This document shows, one piece after another, positions 21,865 through 33,130 of a stretch of DNA of 64,000 bases. Origin of the DNA: Cercophora sp. LCS_1 (Eukaryota; Ascomycota; Sordariomycetes; Sordariales; Lasiosphaeriaceae). The number at the start of each line of letters is the position of its first letter. Positions within the stretch are counted from its first letter, which is position 1. Under the pieces are notes generated by a model. That model was not told the origin of the DNA, did no database searches, and saw nothing but the letters and a program-made list of their open reading frames with translations. The DNA lies in the NCBI GenBank assembly GCA_036250225.1, contig JAPZLL010000061.1, forward strand, positions 62,001-126,000, in the 5' to 3' direction. The translations under genes and the position numbers were made by a program.

Positions 21865-22439
21865 CTAGCAAAAAGAAGTCGCGGCATACGTATAGCCACA
21901 GGACTGCTCTCGTGTTAGCACTGCCCTCCCAAACGTTGAATGAGGTTGCACGAACCTTGCCCCATCCGGGAATTGACAACCACGCAGGCTGCATGTCCCT
22001 TCCAATAGGTACACACGTTCTGCGCCCAGCCAACGGCATCGACCCACTCCTGCACATTGCACAGGTTGCTCTGGTACGAACAGAAGTAGGCCACAGCATT
22101 GCTCCAGTACGCAAAGACGGTCCTGCCGTTATCGAACATGGTGTTGCCGACGGCCTGGTAGTTATCGTAAAAGCGCTGCCAAGCTCCGCTGGTGTAAAAG
22201 CCGTATTGCTTGAAGTAGCGCTGGTTATCGCATTTAGGTTCCGTATCCCGTGGCCAGGTGCTGACGCGGGGCCTGAGACGGGCGCTGTTGAAGGCTCTGG
22301 CGGTGAGCGGAGCCAGCGGTAACGGTATAATAGACAGCCTCGGTCTGGTTGGTGGGAATGGGGATGCCGAGGACGCCCGTACTGAGAGCCAGCGTGGATG
22401 TGAGGATACCTTATGACGGAGGCTAACGGTGACGAACAT
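21865..22439 (-). pseudogene. small secreted Cys-containing protein, frameshifted paralogue (copy B)
   Basis: The ATG at 22439 (MFVTVSLRHK) shares its 5' leader with copy A. A convincing signal-peptide segment (ILTSTLALSTGVLGIPIP) follows in a different frame. The mature domain (CDNQRYFKQYGFY, VAYFCSYQSNLCNVQEWVDA) is back in the frame of the ATG. Two one-base shifts, near 22409 and about 22250, are needed, and no introns explain them. The C-terminus is either ...GSCNLIQRLGGQC (stop at 21915) or, with a 47-nt intron holding GCTAAC, ...EQSCGYTYAATSFC (stop at 21865). A TATAAAA on the minus strand (22544-22550) precedes it. Likely a decayed or mis-assembled paralogue of copy A. Confidence 0.55.
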
Positions 22440-23318
22440 GTTGACGAGTGGGTTTTGGGGTAAGGCAATTTGATAAGTGGGTATGGGGCGCGTGAATGGT
22501 TGTTGGAGAGATCGACGCTGTTGAGGTGAGTGTTCATACAGTCTTTTATACACTCTCCCGACATTGTTGACAGAACTTGGTCCCCAACAACCTTCATTCA
22601 GGAGACAACCGCCATTGAAGATGACGAGGGAGTAAGCTGGGCTGCCTGGATCCAATATGTTGAACGAGATAGCTTTTGCTTGTCTCGTCAGCGCTGAAAC
22701 GATGTTTTCCTCCTTTGAACCGCTCATTGGCCGGACGAGCCATCTTCTCAAGGGGAGGCTGTCGTTCAGCGAGAAGGCATACTGTTTAGAAGCATCGCCA
22801 AGGCACCTGAATCCCGACTGGTGGCACTTCTCAATCTGCAAAAGCTTTACCCGGCACTTAGCCGTTGCAGTACAGGCATCTTCCTGGTAGAGCAAGCCAA
22901 TTGATTCGCTGGTCTTCACCGGACTGCAAGTACAGTTCGTCTAAATCCAGCCTTGAATTTAGATGGTACCTGGGATCAAGTCGGATGGATGTAAACCTGC
23001 ATTCGCGCTTGGGCAAGGCAAGCCCCAAGACGCGCTTTGGTGACTGATTTGTCGGATGAAATTGAAGCACCGATCTTTGTCAAGCTTGATCAAATTGTCA
23101 TTCCACGCCATTACTATGTGGAACCTAAAAAAGGGGAGAACTGGTATCAAGGGAAGGTAAAAAAGAGGCATCATCACGCGTTAAAGCCCGCCGAACCCGG
23201 TACCATCCACTCTTCACGCTGAAAGTCCTTTTCCAGTCCATTCTCCGTCACTCAATGATTCTGACCCCGGAACCACCACGTCAAGGAAAAATCCACCATG
23301 AAACCACAAAGCAGCTAA
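22440..23318. other. intergenic, promoter of copy B
   Basis: Apart from the TATA-like box at 22544-22550, no feature was identified. Overlapping ORFs here lack recognisable content. Confidence 0.45.
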
Positions 23319-25730
23319 TTAATACCTCGGCGGGTATCCCCCTGGAGGAGGCAACAACGGCGACGAATGGATAGAAGGCTCCTCATCCCGGTACTGCTGT
23401 CCGCGATACCCCTGCCCGGGATACTGATGAACCCCCGGCGACTCCCGCCTAGGTGGACCCTCCTGCCATTGCTGGGGCGTCCATTGTTGTCCTCTCATCT
23501 CCTGCGGTGTAAACCGCCCCCCGGTCCCAGTCCCGAGCTCGTTAAGCGCCGGTTCCGAAACAGGCGACGGCACAGACAACGGGGGAGTCTGTCGTGGGAA
23601 ATACGTCGTCATCCCTCCTCTGCCAAGACCTCCGGAGGAGGGTGACTGTGAGAGTTTGGAATACCTCGGCTCGCTCGCCGTAGTTCCCATGGGCGTTTCG
23701 GTTTGTGTTCTCATGAGATCCATTGTCGATGCTCGTCTTCTCGAACCTGGAAGATCGGTAGCCAGATGGCCTGCGCATCCGTAGTTGCCTCCCTTGCATC
23801 GGACAAGCATGAGTTTCTTGCCCTCGGTAGGCTCGGGCAAGTCTTCGCAGCATTGCCAATCGTCTTCGGGGTGACCCGTTCCATCCTCGTAGGCGTTGCG
23901 GAGGAGGTGGACTGCTGAAAAGGCGCTGAAGCGGGCCCAGCGGTCCTTGTTTTGCTCCACCGGGGTCGCTGGGATCTCTTGGTTGTGGTCGCGCTCGTGT
24001 GGGCCTAGGATGGGGTCTGCTTCGACGTAAAAGGATAACTTGAGGTGCAGAGAGAGCTTGAGGATGAGCAGAAGGAGGATGACGCCGCCGGTTGTAATGA
24101 GGCCGATGAGATTGAAGGTCAAGACGTCGGGGGTTCGGACGACGAATTCGTCGGCACCGGGGAGCAGTTTTCCTTCGTCGTAGAAGAGGCTGGTGTTGGT
24201 AGGCAGGGGCTGGGTCATATTGAATGCCGAGGTTCGAGCGAGGGTGTTGAGGGTGTTGACGTAGGCTGCTTGGATGAGACGCTCCATGTCCTGGAAAAGG
24301 CTAGACGAGCTGGCGTCTAGGAGCCCGTTTGTGACCGTGGGCGTTCTGATGACCGACTCGAGCGAAACGATGTTTGCGTCCCGAGCGACGCCTGCAACGG
24401 TTGGGTACCAGAGGGCGCTCCGCAGAACATCCAACAGAACTGCGGGGACTGTCTCGCCCGTGATTTTATGCAGATTGTTGACGCCTTTGATTGGTTCTGC
24501 TCCGGGGACGGACCAGGTGTCTTCGTGCCAGCAGTGAAGCACCGGCCTCGCACGACTGATTATGTGTTCGCTTCCGTTCTTTAAGGTTGTGTTTGTCCAA
24601 AGCTCTGTCAAGTACCATGGGTCCTGGCTTTCCGATGAGCTGTTTTTCGAGGCTGTGGTGACGACGAGGGCATATTCAACCATTCCTTTGTCTGCTTGGT
24701 TTTGGATCTCTTGCCTCCCTTCAGTCTCGTTGGTGCTGACATCGTAGACGAGCATTTTCGGCGCCGCAACCCCGCTGCTTAGCGATACACGCGCTCGGTT
24801 GTCTGCATTGTTGAATAAAGCGTAGATGTCAACTGTTCGATTCACCTCGTTCTCGTTTGTGATCCAATCGTACTCGGTCTTGCAGGCACCTTTGACCGAC
24901 AGCAGCAGCCCGGCCGCGCGCTTCAGGCCAAAATCCACACCGGTGACTTTGTATTCGTATGTCAATCCGTACATCGGGCGTGAAGTGTTGGTTCCTGTGA
25001 CTGCGGGGTCGCCTTGGATCCTCACGGCTTTCTTGACGGCATCCTCAAAGATTTCAACGCTGCTGAGGGACCGGAGACTACCGCTGTTGAGATATGATCG
25101 GTAAATTGCCGGTGACCCTCTTAGACCCTTAGCATTTGGTGAGAATAGGGCGGCAGGATTGACTGGCGCAGCGCTGCCGACCACAAGGAAGGGTGGGATA
25201 ATGATGCCCATGACCACGTTGGCAAGCACAATGGCCAGTGCAAGGAGGAGGAAGAAAGTGCCGAAAAAGGTATCTCGCCATGTTGCTGGGTTGCCCTTTT
25301 TCTTTGGTCGGAACCAACCCATGCTCTCGGTTGTGTAGCCCAGGAAAGCAAGCAGCGCGGACCGAGGATCCGTCGTGTTGCGGAGCAGAATCAGAGCAAC
25401 AAGTCGTCGTCGTGGAAACCCGTGTGGAGCAAAGTAGACGGCCGCCGCCGCGAGCAGACCCCAGATCCATGAGAACATGAGCGTCAGGGTGACGGTAATG
25501 GACGATGTGATGTATTGACTTGTTCTTGCGTCGAACGCCACAGCCCACAGAGACCCATCGTCTGTGGGCATGTAAAACGGTTTGCCAGTGAGATACGCCG
25601 TTTCTGGGGGCGTCACATAGAGCCCAGAATTGGGCATGATAGGTTCAATCATGGTGTTTGATGCGCGCGCTACACCCGAGTTGGTAAGTGTGTTCACCTG
25701 CAAGAACGTTTTGCCAACAGCAAGACACAT
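23319..25730 (-). CDS. large membrane protein with glycosylated extracellular loop
   Basis: One long exon, 803 aa from the ATG at 25730. Strong membrane helices lie at about residues 74-101 (SITVTLTLMFSWIWGLLAAAAVYF), 155-185 (TFFLLLALAIVLANVVMGIIIPPFLVV) and 540-565 (LIGLITTGGVILLLLILKLSL). The intervening loop of about 350 residues has many N-x-S/T sites and Cys pairs, as in an extracellular domain. The last 230 residues are cytosolic, with a Cys cluster and a Pro/Gln/Tyr-rich tail (YPGQGYRGQQYRD). This architecture is common among uncharacterised fungal membrane proteins. The true 5' end is uncertain: the first codons look like an intron (GTATGT at about 25732, CAG about 35 bases on), so an upstream exon may exist. 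Confidence 0.72.
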   Translation of the reverse strand: MCLAVGKTFLQVNTLTNSGVARASNTMIEPIMPNSGLYVTPPETAYLTGKPFYMPTDDGSLWAVAFDARTSQYITSSITVTLTLMFSWIWGLLAAAAVYFAPHGFPRRRLVALILLRNTTDPRSALLAFLGYTTESMGWFRPKKKGNPATWRDTFFGTFFLLLALAIVLANVVMGIIIPPFLVVGSAAPVNPAALFSPNAKGLRGSPAIYRSYLNSGSLRSLSSVEIFEDAVKKAVRIQGDPAVTGTNTSRPMYGLTYEYKVTGVDFGLKRAAGLLLSVKGACKTEYDWITNENEVNRTVDIYALFNNADNRARVSLSSGVAAPKMLVYDVSTNETEGRQEIQNQADKGMVEYALVVTTASKNSSSESQDPWYLTELWTNTTLKNGSEHIISRARPVLHCWHEDTWSVPGAEPIKGVNNLHKITGETVPAVLLDVLRSALWYPTVAGVARDANIVSLESVIRTPTVTNGLLDASSSSLFQDMERLIQAAYVNTLNTLARTSAFNMTQPLPTNTSLFYDEGKLLPGADEFVVRTPDVLTFNLIGLITTGGVILLLLILKLSLHLKLSFYVEADPILGPHERDHNQEIPATPVEQNKDRWARFSAFSAVHLLRNAYEDGTGHPEDDWQCCEDLPEPTEGKKLMLVRCKGGNYGCAGHLATDLPGSRRRASTMDLMRTQTETPMGTTASEPRYSKLSQSPSSGGLGRGGMTTYFPRQTPPLSVPSPVSEPALNELGTGTGGRFTPQEMRGQQWTPQQWQEGPPRRESPGVHQYPGQGYRGQQYRDEEPSIHSSPLLPPPGGYPPRY

Positions 25731-26945
25731 ACCGGGTTTTATCCTTGCGAGGATCTAAATGTCAGCACAATGTTGCGAGGACACCAGGTTGACGACCAGT
25801 TGCCAGACACTCTATCGCTAGATTGAGGCATAAGAGGTGCAAGGGACATGAAGGAACAGCAAGGTTGGGGGGGAGCACCTTCGGGAATTTCTGGTATTGG
25901 GAATCGTGTCACCACCACTGTCCAACTGCGTGACCGACCCCACTCTTTCACATCACTCCTGTATCGAAGAGCCTCATTGCGTGTCTGTCGTGGTCACGCT
26001 GATTTGTAATGGCAGCTGGTGACGAGTAAGAATAGACCACACACCCAGCCAATGGCCGAAAACGGGGATATCTCTCGCCAACCCGGCCACGCAATTTTTT
26101 TTTTTTTGTTTTTCCGCCACGCCAGCCAGTCAGTCTCGTGTGTGGAGTGACCGGACAGCGGAGGGGAAATGCTGCGGTCACTGCAGCGTCCGCCCCATCG
26201 TGATCCGACTTGGACTGGCGAAGCATGCGGTGCCAGCGTCAGCGCATACTAGGGTCAAGCTGTGGAAGGCTTCTTCCAATGGGGAGCCGGTGGCTGAGCG
26301 CATGTGTCCCAACAGAGGGCTTGGGTGGGCGGGGTTTTTGGGGGCCGTGTCGTTTCCCGCTCCCGGAGCCTTGTCCGCGGAAGCTGTCAAAGTCCCGAAC
26401 ATATCGTGGCTTCGGATTCGGCCAAAGATTGGATGCTGTGATGCAGAAGGAGCAGCTTTCGGCATGTAAGGATGCAATCCTCAGCCTGATGGCCAGATGC
26501 GGACAAGATGGGCCCAAACGGCCACCGCCTTTCCTCTAGAGCTTCTGCCTGCAGCATGCGGTAAAAATACCCACCCCCGCCATTCGTGCTCGGCTCGATC
26601 AGCAAATCATCACAGGGCGGATAGCTCCAAGCCCCGCGCTACCTGCGGCTCAACCTGTAGCTCGGGACCAGTGAGCGGGAAGTCCCATAATCCATTCGTG
26701 CCCAAACCGCCGTCATCGCTGGTGTGTCAGTGGACACAAGCATTTCACCGGGGATGCGGGTTGTGCAATGTGCGGCGCCCATGGCGCTCGAACACGACCG
26801 GGTGCATTTGCGTCCTCTCTTGGCAGACAGAGGGCGAAGGAAGGAAATAAGAGGTCGACACACGGCACTCACTCACATGGCTGGCGGTCCAGGCCTGTGA
26901 TTCAAACCCTCCTCTGGTCGCTGCTGTCGTCCAATCACTTGCAAA
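25731..26945. promoter_or_regulatory. divergent intergenic region (1.2 kb)
   Basis: It lies between divergent genes and has a T12 tract at 26095-26106. There is no credible gene. Part may hold an unplaced first exon of the minus-strand membrane-protein gene. Confidence 0.4.
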
Positions 26946-28418
26946 ATGGCAGCCACGCTGAAACTCGTTGCCCTCCTCTCCCTTTTTACCATTGGGTCTT
27001 TGGCCCAGTCCTTGTTGACAGTCCTCCGCCAAGAGGGCTTCAGCGAGTTCGCTGCCATCCTCGAGCGCAGCGGCATCAATATCACCCAAAACGTCCTCGT
27101 CTATGCTCCCACCGATGCCGCCATTCAGAGACGTCGGTTGCCAGGTGGCCTGCTTGCGCGCGGTGAAGCCGACAATACGGCCGAAGCAAAGGCAACGGCC
27201 GAGTACAGCCTCTTCCCAAAGCCCGAGGGCGACCTGGAATACAAACGAACTAGCGTCTGCTCCGACGTTGTAGGACCCGGCGCAGTGGACTACATGTCGT
27301 TCCTCAGCGACCCTGAATATGTCAACCTTCCACCAGGGAACAACGCCAGCATCGTGCAAAAGAATGTGCTCAATGCAGGCCTGCCTGTCGTCTTTTCCGG
27401 TCTCGGTGACTCGGTCAAGGTCACCGGCCTCGATATCCCGTTCGATCACGGCTCCATCCGCCCTGTCTCGGAGTATGTTTGCCGCTCCAACGCCGCGCCA
27501 TGACACTGCTAACAGAATCCGCCCAGATTCCTCACCTTGCCCCGCCTTCTTTCGTACACACTCCCATTCATTGCCGCCGATAAAACACTCGCTGTTCTCA
27601 ACCAGACCGGGCTCCTCGGACAGTTCGACACCGTTCCGGGCGTCACATTCCTGGCCCCTGATGATCGAGCCTACCCCGCAGACCTCCCCACTGAGGTGCT
27701 TGCTGAGATCCTGCGTCGCCATCTTATTGTCGGGCTTCCAATCTTCACGTCTGACTTGAAACACGGCGACTCGTACAAGACCCTGGCGGGGACGACTGTC
27801 ACGGTGACCGTCCAGTGCGGCAATGTCTTCATTGGTGGTGCGCGTATTCTTGCCGGCGATGCCATCGTCAAGAACGGCGTTGTTCACACTGTCAACAAGG
27901 TACTACCTCCTCTCCACTCCTGTTGCGCACGCAGTCACTGATACGCGCCCCCCAAGCTTCTCGATGCCCCTGTGTTCATCACAAAGACGCAAGTCCAGAC
28001 TCTGACCGAGACGAGGACCCAGACAACCCAGGTTGTGCAGACGGTCCAGACAGTCACTACCGAGACAGTGGAGGCCGTCCGTGCAACCACCTTGACCCAG
28101 TACGAGACAGAAACAATCCATCTCGACCCAAGCACAACGGAAACCGTGACAAGGTCAACAACCATTGTCCATGAAGCTCCGCCTCTCCCACCCACCACGG
28201 TTACGCAGTTGACGACACATCACCCACCTCCAGTCCCACCAACAACCATCACTTCCATCCACCACCCACCACCTCCCACAGTCCACCCTCCCCCGCTTCT
28301 CTCAGTCTCTACTCCTTGCACCACGTCCAAGTTTTGGACAGCTGCCCACCCCACGACGCTCTCCAAGGTCACAAAACACACCTCGGAGCCCCCCAAACAT
28401 TACACCAAAGAGCATTAA
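26946..28418 (+). CDS. secreted fasciclin (FAS1) domain protein
   Basis: Three exons (26946-27472, 27527-27899, 27957-28418), 453 aa. Signal peptide MAATLKLVALLSLFTIGSLA is followed by a first, degenerate FAS1 repeat (LLTVLRQEGFSEFAAILE, VLVYAPTDAAI). A second FAS1 repeat (LAVLNQTGLLGQFDTVPG, VTFLAPDDRAY, AIVKNGVVHTVNKV) spans introns 1 and 2. The NGVVHxVNKVL motif is diagnostic of FAS1 domains. The C-terminal 150 residues are Thr/Pro/His-rich (TQTTQVVQTVQTVTTETV, then HHPPP repeats), typical of an O-glycosylated wall-spanning stalk. I see no GPI signal. FAS1 proteins usually mediate adhesion at the cell surface; the role here is inferred. Confidence 0.88.
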
Positions 28419-29367
28419 TGGCGTTTAGCGTTGAGAAATGAGGACACTCCTTGATAGAATTGGCTGGAAAGATGCGATGGATACACCCTCCTTATGATGC
28501 AATGATTAACATGGACTTCTGGTTGGGAAATGGTCGACGCATGACCAAGGATAATGATTAATGTATACTGAGATACCACGACTGCAGAGACACCTGCGAA
28601 TTGAACTGGGGCAAGCTGAGCCCATGAGTTTTATCTTTTCTTTTCTCTCTCTCATCATGTTTTGTGAACAGTGCAGGTGCCTCAACAGTTGTCCACCTTT
28701 AGCCCGTGGTTGAATTCGAAAATTGTTTAGTGTGTGGTTTTCGACACCGCATTGTCTGTCCTGTCGGGATAAAGAAGCAAGCGGCCAAGCGTCGGAAGAA
28801 GATCGTGCAGGTGGCTGCAGATCATTCTGTCATTATCAAGATGCCCGACGGATGGCTGCATACGGGAAGCTGTGCTCAAGGGATCGCAACAGACCTGTGT
28901 TTTACCCTAAAGTTGCCCTCAGCAATTCCCATGTTTGTGCGTGATCCTGAGTCGCTCCTGAGCTAGGGTGAGCTATGGGTTAGCCTAGCTTGTATAGCCG
29001 TGTGGCCCAATTTTGGGTCCTCGACTAAAGATATGCCGGAGATTCCGGCGCGTTCCTCGGTTTACAGCTCTAAAACCGAAGAAGCCTGCCAGCCAAAACC
29101 GGGCATGGCGAGGACACTCTATTTACGAGTCGGATGTGTATTAAACCCCTTATGGCTACAGAGATGCGCGACGCGACCGCTCCACTGCCAGAACTTGCGG
29201 GAGCAGGGGATGTGGGCAGCGCTGAACCTATCCGAATACCGCACCACAAAGCGCAGAGAGATCCAACGCACCGATGTCAGATACGATATCCTGGTCCCGT
29301 ATTAAACCAAGCTCTAGCGACGTCTTCTGACTTCAGTGTAAGTAGGCAACGACCTCTCTATGACCAC
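28419..29367. other. convergent intergenic region
   Basis: About 950 bases between the fasciclin gene and the convergent HET gene. The open frame at 28706-28966 (86 codons) has no recognisable features and is not called. Confidence 0.45.
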
Positions 29368-31167
29368 CTAGCCTAATATTACAAGCCTCCTGTATGAATC
29401 TCTGACATGATCACGCCAGATCCGAAAAGTCACATGCGTATCCGTCACTTGAACTCTGTAGCTGACGCCACCGCTCGTAGAAATCATCATCAAGAGCAAG
29501 CGCCTCTCTAACCCATCGTCATCGCAGTGGATAACAATAAAGTCCTCGGTGGAGCGGTCCTGATACTCACGCCAAGGAATTTGCCAGGCCGGGAGCTTGA
29601 TGGTGGCGATCTCACCCTTGGGGCTCCAGACCCCAAAACTATGGAATTCATTCTGCGGGGGACCACGTGTGGATTCATCCTCTCCCTCTGAGTCGGATGG
29701 GCTGCTGTCTTTCTCCCTTTCTCCGCCATGCGCTGGGCCCTTGTCGCGTACCTCCAGCTTTGCCGCGCTTGTGTAGAAGATCAGGAGTTGCTCGTTCAGT
29801 CGAGATTGCTCCGCCGTCCGGATGGCTCCTTCAAAATCCCAATCCAGGCTGTTGTCATGGAAAAGATAGCTGGGAGGCTTATTATACTTGAAGTGGTCGT
29901 GAATGAAGTTGCTGCTCCATTGGCTGAGATCGGGCTCGGGTCCGACCCGAGCGTATCCCCACGTTTTTGTGCCCTTCTCCATTCTGATCAGGCGGAATAA
30001 CGCCAAAGCAGGAGTTCCGGCGGTGAATTGGAATGTATTTGGGCGGTTAGTGGAAAACATCCATCCTGTCCAGGACCACGAGGGGAACAAGTCTCCGTGC
30101 GAGCGCCCACGAACAGCTTGGTACGTGTCGCTATGCCATGCTAGCATGTTGTGTATGATGTTGAGCGGGGTCCCACAGACGCTTTCGCCCAGAATTGGCC
30201 CCAGGTAGACCAGAATCCCCTGAAAGGCATTACCCCAGTCCGCGGGCTTGCGTGGGGTGGTCCGCGAGATGTACTGGCGAACAAGCCCTTCGAGTTTCTT
30301 TTCATAGTATCCGGCGGCCCTCGTCGACGCAGCCCCGTCTACCTCCGTCTCGAACACTGTAATCGGCTCGCATACAGGTGCGTCGTCCTTGGTTATCGTG
30401 ACCGACTCAAGGGTGTCTTCTCGGGTGCAACCGTTGGCGCAGCAAAACAGCGCCACTTCAGGCGTGAACACAATAGCTCGAGGTGAGCAGACCATTTCTT
30501 GGAAGGTCCACGGGCGCGTGAGCCAGAACGATGCCGTGACCCGGTGGCCTGGGTTAGCGGGAACTGTTGCCAACGAGACGCCGGAGATAGTGGTCGACAC
30601 TTGGGAAACCTCTCGTGGGGACCCCGAGAGACCGGGGAACGGCACCCGCGAGTCCTCAGCCTCGGGCGCGACGATGGTGCAGAATGCGTTCATGTAAACC
30701 CAGTCCATGTATCGCACGGCTTGCGCCTGCTCCTCTGATGCTTCTTCTTGCAGTATACACATTCTGTCGGCCCAGAGATATCGTTTCTGAAGCATCTTGG
30801 TGACCGTGATGGCGTCGCGGACCGTTCTTGGCAACCGCGCCTCGTCGATGCTGCGCTTTTCCCTCCAGAGATTCAGCGTCCTGTAGCTGAGCGTTCCCGT
30901 CTCGGTATCAACGGTCCCCCACACGTAGCTGAGAGCGATATATTCCGGAACTTGGTTGCGCACCTTTGGCGCGTGGAATCGCAACCTCCCGCGCCATAAC
31001 CAGTCGGCAGCCCACGTCGGATTAGGTGATGGCCCCCAGGGGTTCCCCTCGCGAAGTGGCTCCAGATTATCGTAGACTTGGATAAACGTTCGCGCTACAA
31101 CAGCGTACGCATCGCTCACCGGGATTGTGTAGTTGGGCTCCAGCTTCTTCGCCACCTCGGGCGACAT
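29368..31167 (-). CDS. HET-domain protein (heterokaryon incompatibility type)
   Basis: A single exon of 599 aa from the ATG at 31167. A complete HET core lies at about residues 75-225: YIALSYVWG, LPRTVRDAITVTKMLQKRYLW, a slightly unusual DRMCILQ in place of the common D-x-LCI-x-Q, MDWVYMNAFCTIVAP, and RPWTFQEMVCSPR. Such proteins trigger cell death after fusion with non-self mycelium. The first 60 residues (PDYT-like EPNYTIPVSDAYAVVARTF, LEPLREGNPWG) resemble a segment that normally lies downstream of the HET core in other family members. The gene may therefore be a fusion with the tail of the broken HET gene just upstream. The start overlaps the stop of that ORF in TGATG. Confidence 0.82.
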   Translation of the reverse strand: MSPEVAKKLEPNYTIPVSDAYAVVARTFIQVYDNLEPLREGNPWGPSPNPTWAADWLWRGRLRFHAPKVRNQVPEYIALSYVWGTVDTETGTLSYRTLNLWREKRSIDEARLPRTVRDAITVTKMLQKRYLWADRMCILQEEASEEQAQAVRYMDWVYMNAFCTIVAPEAEDSRVPFPGLSGSPREVSQVSTTISGVSLATVPANPGHRVTASFWLTRPWTFQEMVCSPRAIVFTPEVALFCCANGCTREDTLESVTITKDDAPVCEPITVFETEVDGAASTRAAGYYEKKLEGLVRQYISRTTPRKPADWGNAFQGILVYLGPILGESVCGTPLNIIHNMLAWHSDTYQAVRGRSHGDLFPSWSWTGWMFSTNRPNTFQFTAGTPALALFRLIRMEKGTKTWGYARVGPEPDLSQWSSNFIHDHFKYNKPPSYLFHDNSLDWDFEGAIRTAEQSRLNEQLLIFYTSAAKLEVRDKGPAHGGEREKDSSPSDSEGEDESTRGPPQNEFHSFGVWSPKGEIATIKLPAWQIPWREYQDRSTEDFIVIHCDDDGLERRLLLMMISTSGGVSYRVQVTDTHVTFRIWRDHVRDSYRRLVILG

Positions 31168-32136
31168 CAATCCGACCAGAGGTGCTCCTCCAGGAACGCG
31201 ACCCCATCGCAGAATGTACGCCAGTCCACCCAGTCATGACCGCACCGCAGCCATGTTGCCGACGCGCCCATGGTCGTCTCCTGCACGATCCACAGCCGCG
31301 ACCAGTACGGCCTGTTCATGAGCTCGTGCAGGGCAAGCCATGCTCCTCCGCAACCCAACACGTTCCTGTCGGCTCGGAGCGAAGCCTCCACCATGGTCCC
31401 GTTGCATCCACTCCGTGCGAGCGCGCCCAGCGTTCTCAGCAGCTGCATTGCCCTTGCACTCCCGAAGCTTGGCTCCCCCAACCACACCACGACGGACCAA
31501 GCCAACCCGTAGATATCTCGCATCCTGCGGACCTCTGCAGCGCGTTCGACCGGATCATCTTGGTTAATGCACAACGCATCAACCCACAGCTTATGCCGCC
31601 CATCGAGACAGCCGGAGTTGTCAAATTCTCCTGCCTCGGCGAACCTAGCCAACGCAGCAGCGAGGTTGGGCGTGACGGAGCGAAGGCGGCCATTGAGAAG
31701 GTGAATGGCTCTCGCCATCATCCGACTCGGGCTCTGCATCCATGTCCAAAGGGCTGGGGAGCTTATTAGGCCTTGGCCCGCCCCAGACATACGAAAGGGC
31801 CGAAAAGTCGCCCCAGGCGAAGCGATGCATGCGCATTGACGGTTCACTGGCGTGCAGACGATCCATGATAGACGATAGCTGCGGGACCAAGGAACGGTGT
31901 CTGATCCATTCTTGCTGCTGGGCGCAGCGCGTTTTCGGCGCCGCCGTGGTGGCATCAGATGAGCGGTTGGCGAGGAAATCGCGATAGGCGGCGGAGAAGT
32001 CGGTGAGGGAGAACGTGGCCAGGCTGCAATGTGTGGTTTTCGCTTCATTGGTGCGCGATTCGGGGAGGATAGTGAGTAGGCGGATCTCATTAAGAGAGGA
32101 AACTAGAGGCCGGTAGATGGCGTCGTCGCTGTGCAT
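31167..32136 (-). pseudogene. HET-domain gene broken by a frameshift
   Basis: The ATG at 32136 opens a typical HET N-terminus (YRPLVSSLNEIRLLTILPES, then FSALSYVWGG). Homology continues in a second frame from about 31710 (AIHLLNGRLRSVTPNLAAAL, LWVDALCINQDDP, YWSRLWIVQETTMG) to a TGA at 31169-31167. No GT-AG intron of normal size lies between the frames (about 31710-31790), so a one-base shift is the simplest reading. The second frame stops early, after LEEHLWSD, where family members continue for several hundred residues. That missing tail appears to be the first 60 residues of the next gene. The locus looks like a decayed or rearranged HET copy. Confidence 0.75.
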
Positions 32137-33130
32137 CTTGATGGGCTTTGGTGAGAGCTAGGAGAGAGGGACGACGAAGCGGGGTCATGAGCTGAGCAAG
32201 AGTGCCTCGGAACGAAGGACCCGGCAGTTACACAGTGCGGACGGGGGCTGCGCCGCGAAAGGCAATAGAAGTGTCGGAAAAAGGCTTTGATCGCATTGTT
32301 GGATGGCCCATTGCGTCCCTAAAGGCCTTATTTTGTCAGAAAGAGGCCTTGACTGCATTTTAAGGCCCCGAAGGCAGTGGATCAAGGGGTGTTGATTGAG
32401 GTTGATAGTCTTGGCACTGTGCAGATACCCTGTCAGCTTTACGCTCACGCTCGTGATACTGTTTCTTGGTGTTGAGGGTCCTTTTTCCTCCGTTACTCTT
32501 TTGTTCCAATGTTCCACGGCACTTGCAGAAACGCCATAAGCGCGGTAATTCTTGTAATCCTTCAAGGTATTGTACCATCCTTTTCTGATCGATGTCGTTG
32601 ACGGTCGTTATCTGACGATGAGAATCACTCGCATTCCATATTCATTTATGTGTCCAGGTTCTAATTTCTCGCAGAATTGTAGGTATGTGATCTGACCCAA
32701 GACTAAAACAACTGAAAGTCGAATCTCGGGGATGGTGGAATAATCATTATAGGCGTGCTTGTTGAGCAAAACGTTTCTCGTCTCAGTAAAGCTCACACTC
32801 ACGGCGGTTCACTTTTTTTGCCCTCATAAATACCATTTATTTCATCGCATCGCGCCTCATTATCACCAATGCCTCCTCCATCACATCCTCGCAAAATACA
32901 ACGGATCAAACCACCGTCGTCCGGACTGTTGCGGTCCCAACCTTAGTAAGTGTCGTTATAACCGTCCTTGTAACTCCGCCGTCTCCTGCCTCGTATTAAT
33001 CTCCCATATCGACGTTGCAACCGAGGCCGTCAATGTCGTCTTCTTGACACAGTCTTGCCCCTTCAAACAAGCGCAGGCACTCGACAACTAGGCATCTGGG
33101 TACACGTAAAGCGCCTCGAAAAACGGCGCG
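32137..33130. other. intergenic, no gene recognised
   Basis: About 1 kb. Small minus-strand frames at 32185-32578 and a plus frame at 32759-33091 show no domain. An AGGCCTT motif recurs around 32320-32375 (one inverted pair). Nothing further could be supported. Confidence 0.4.
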
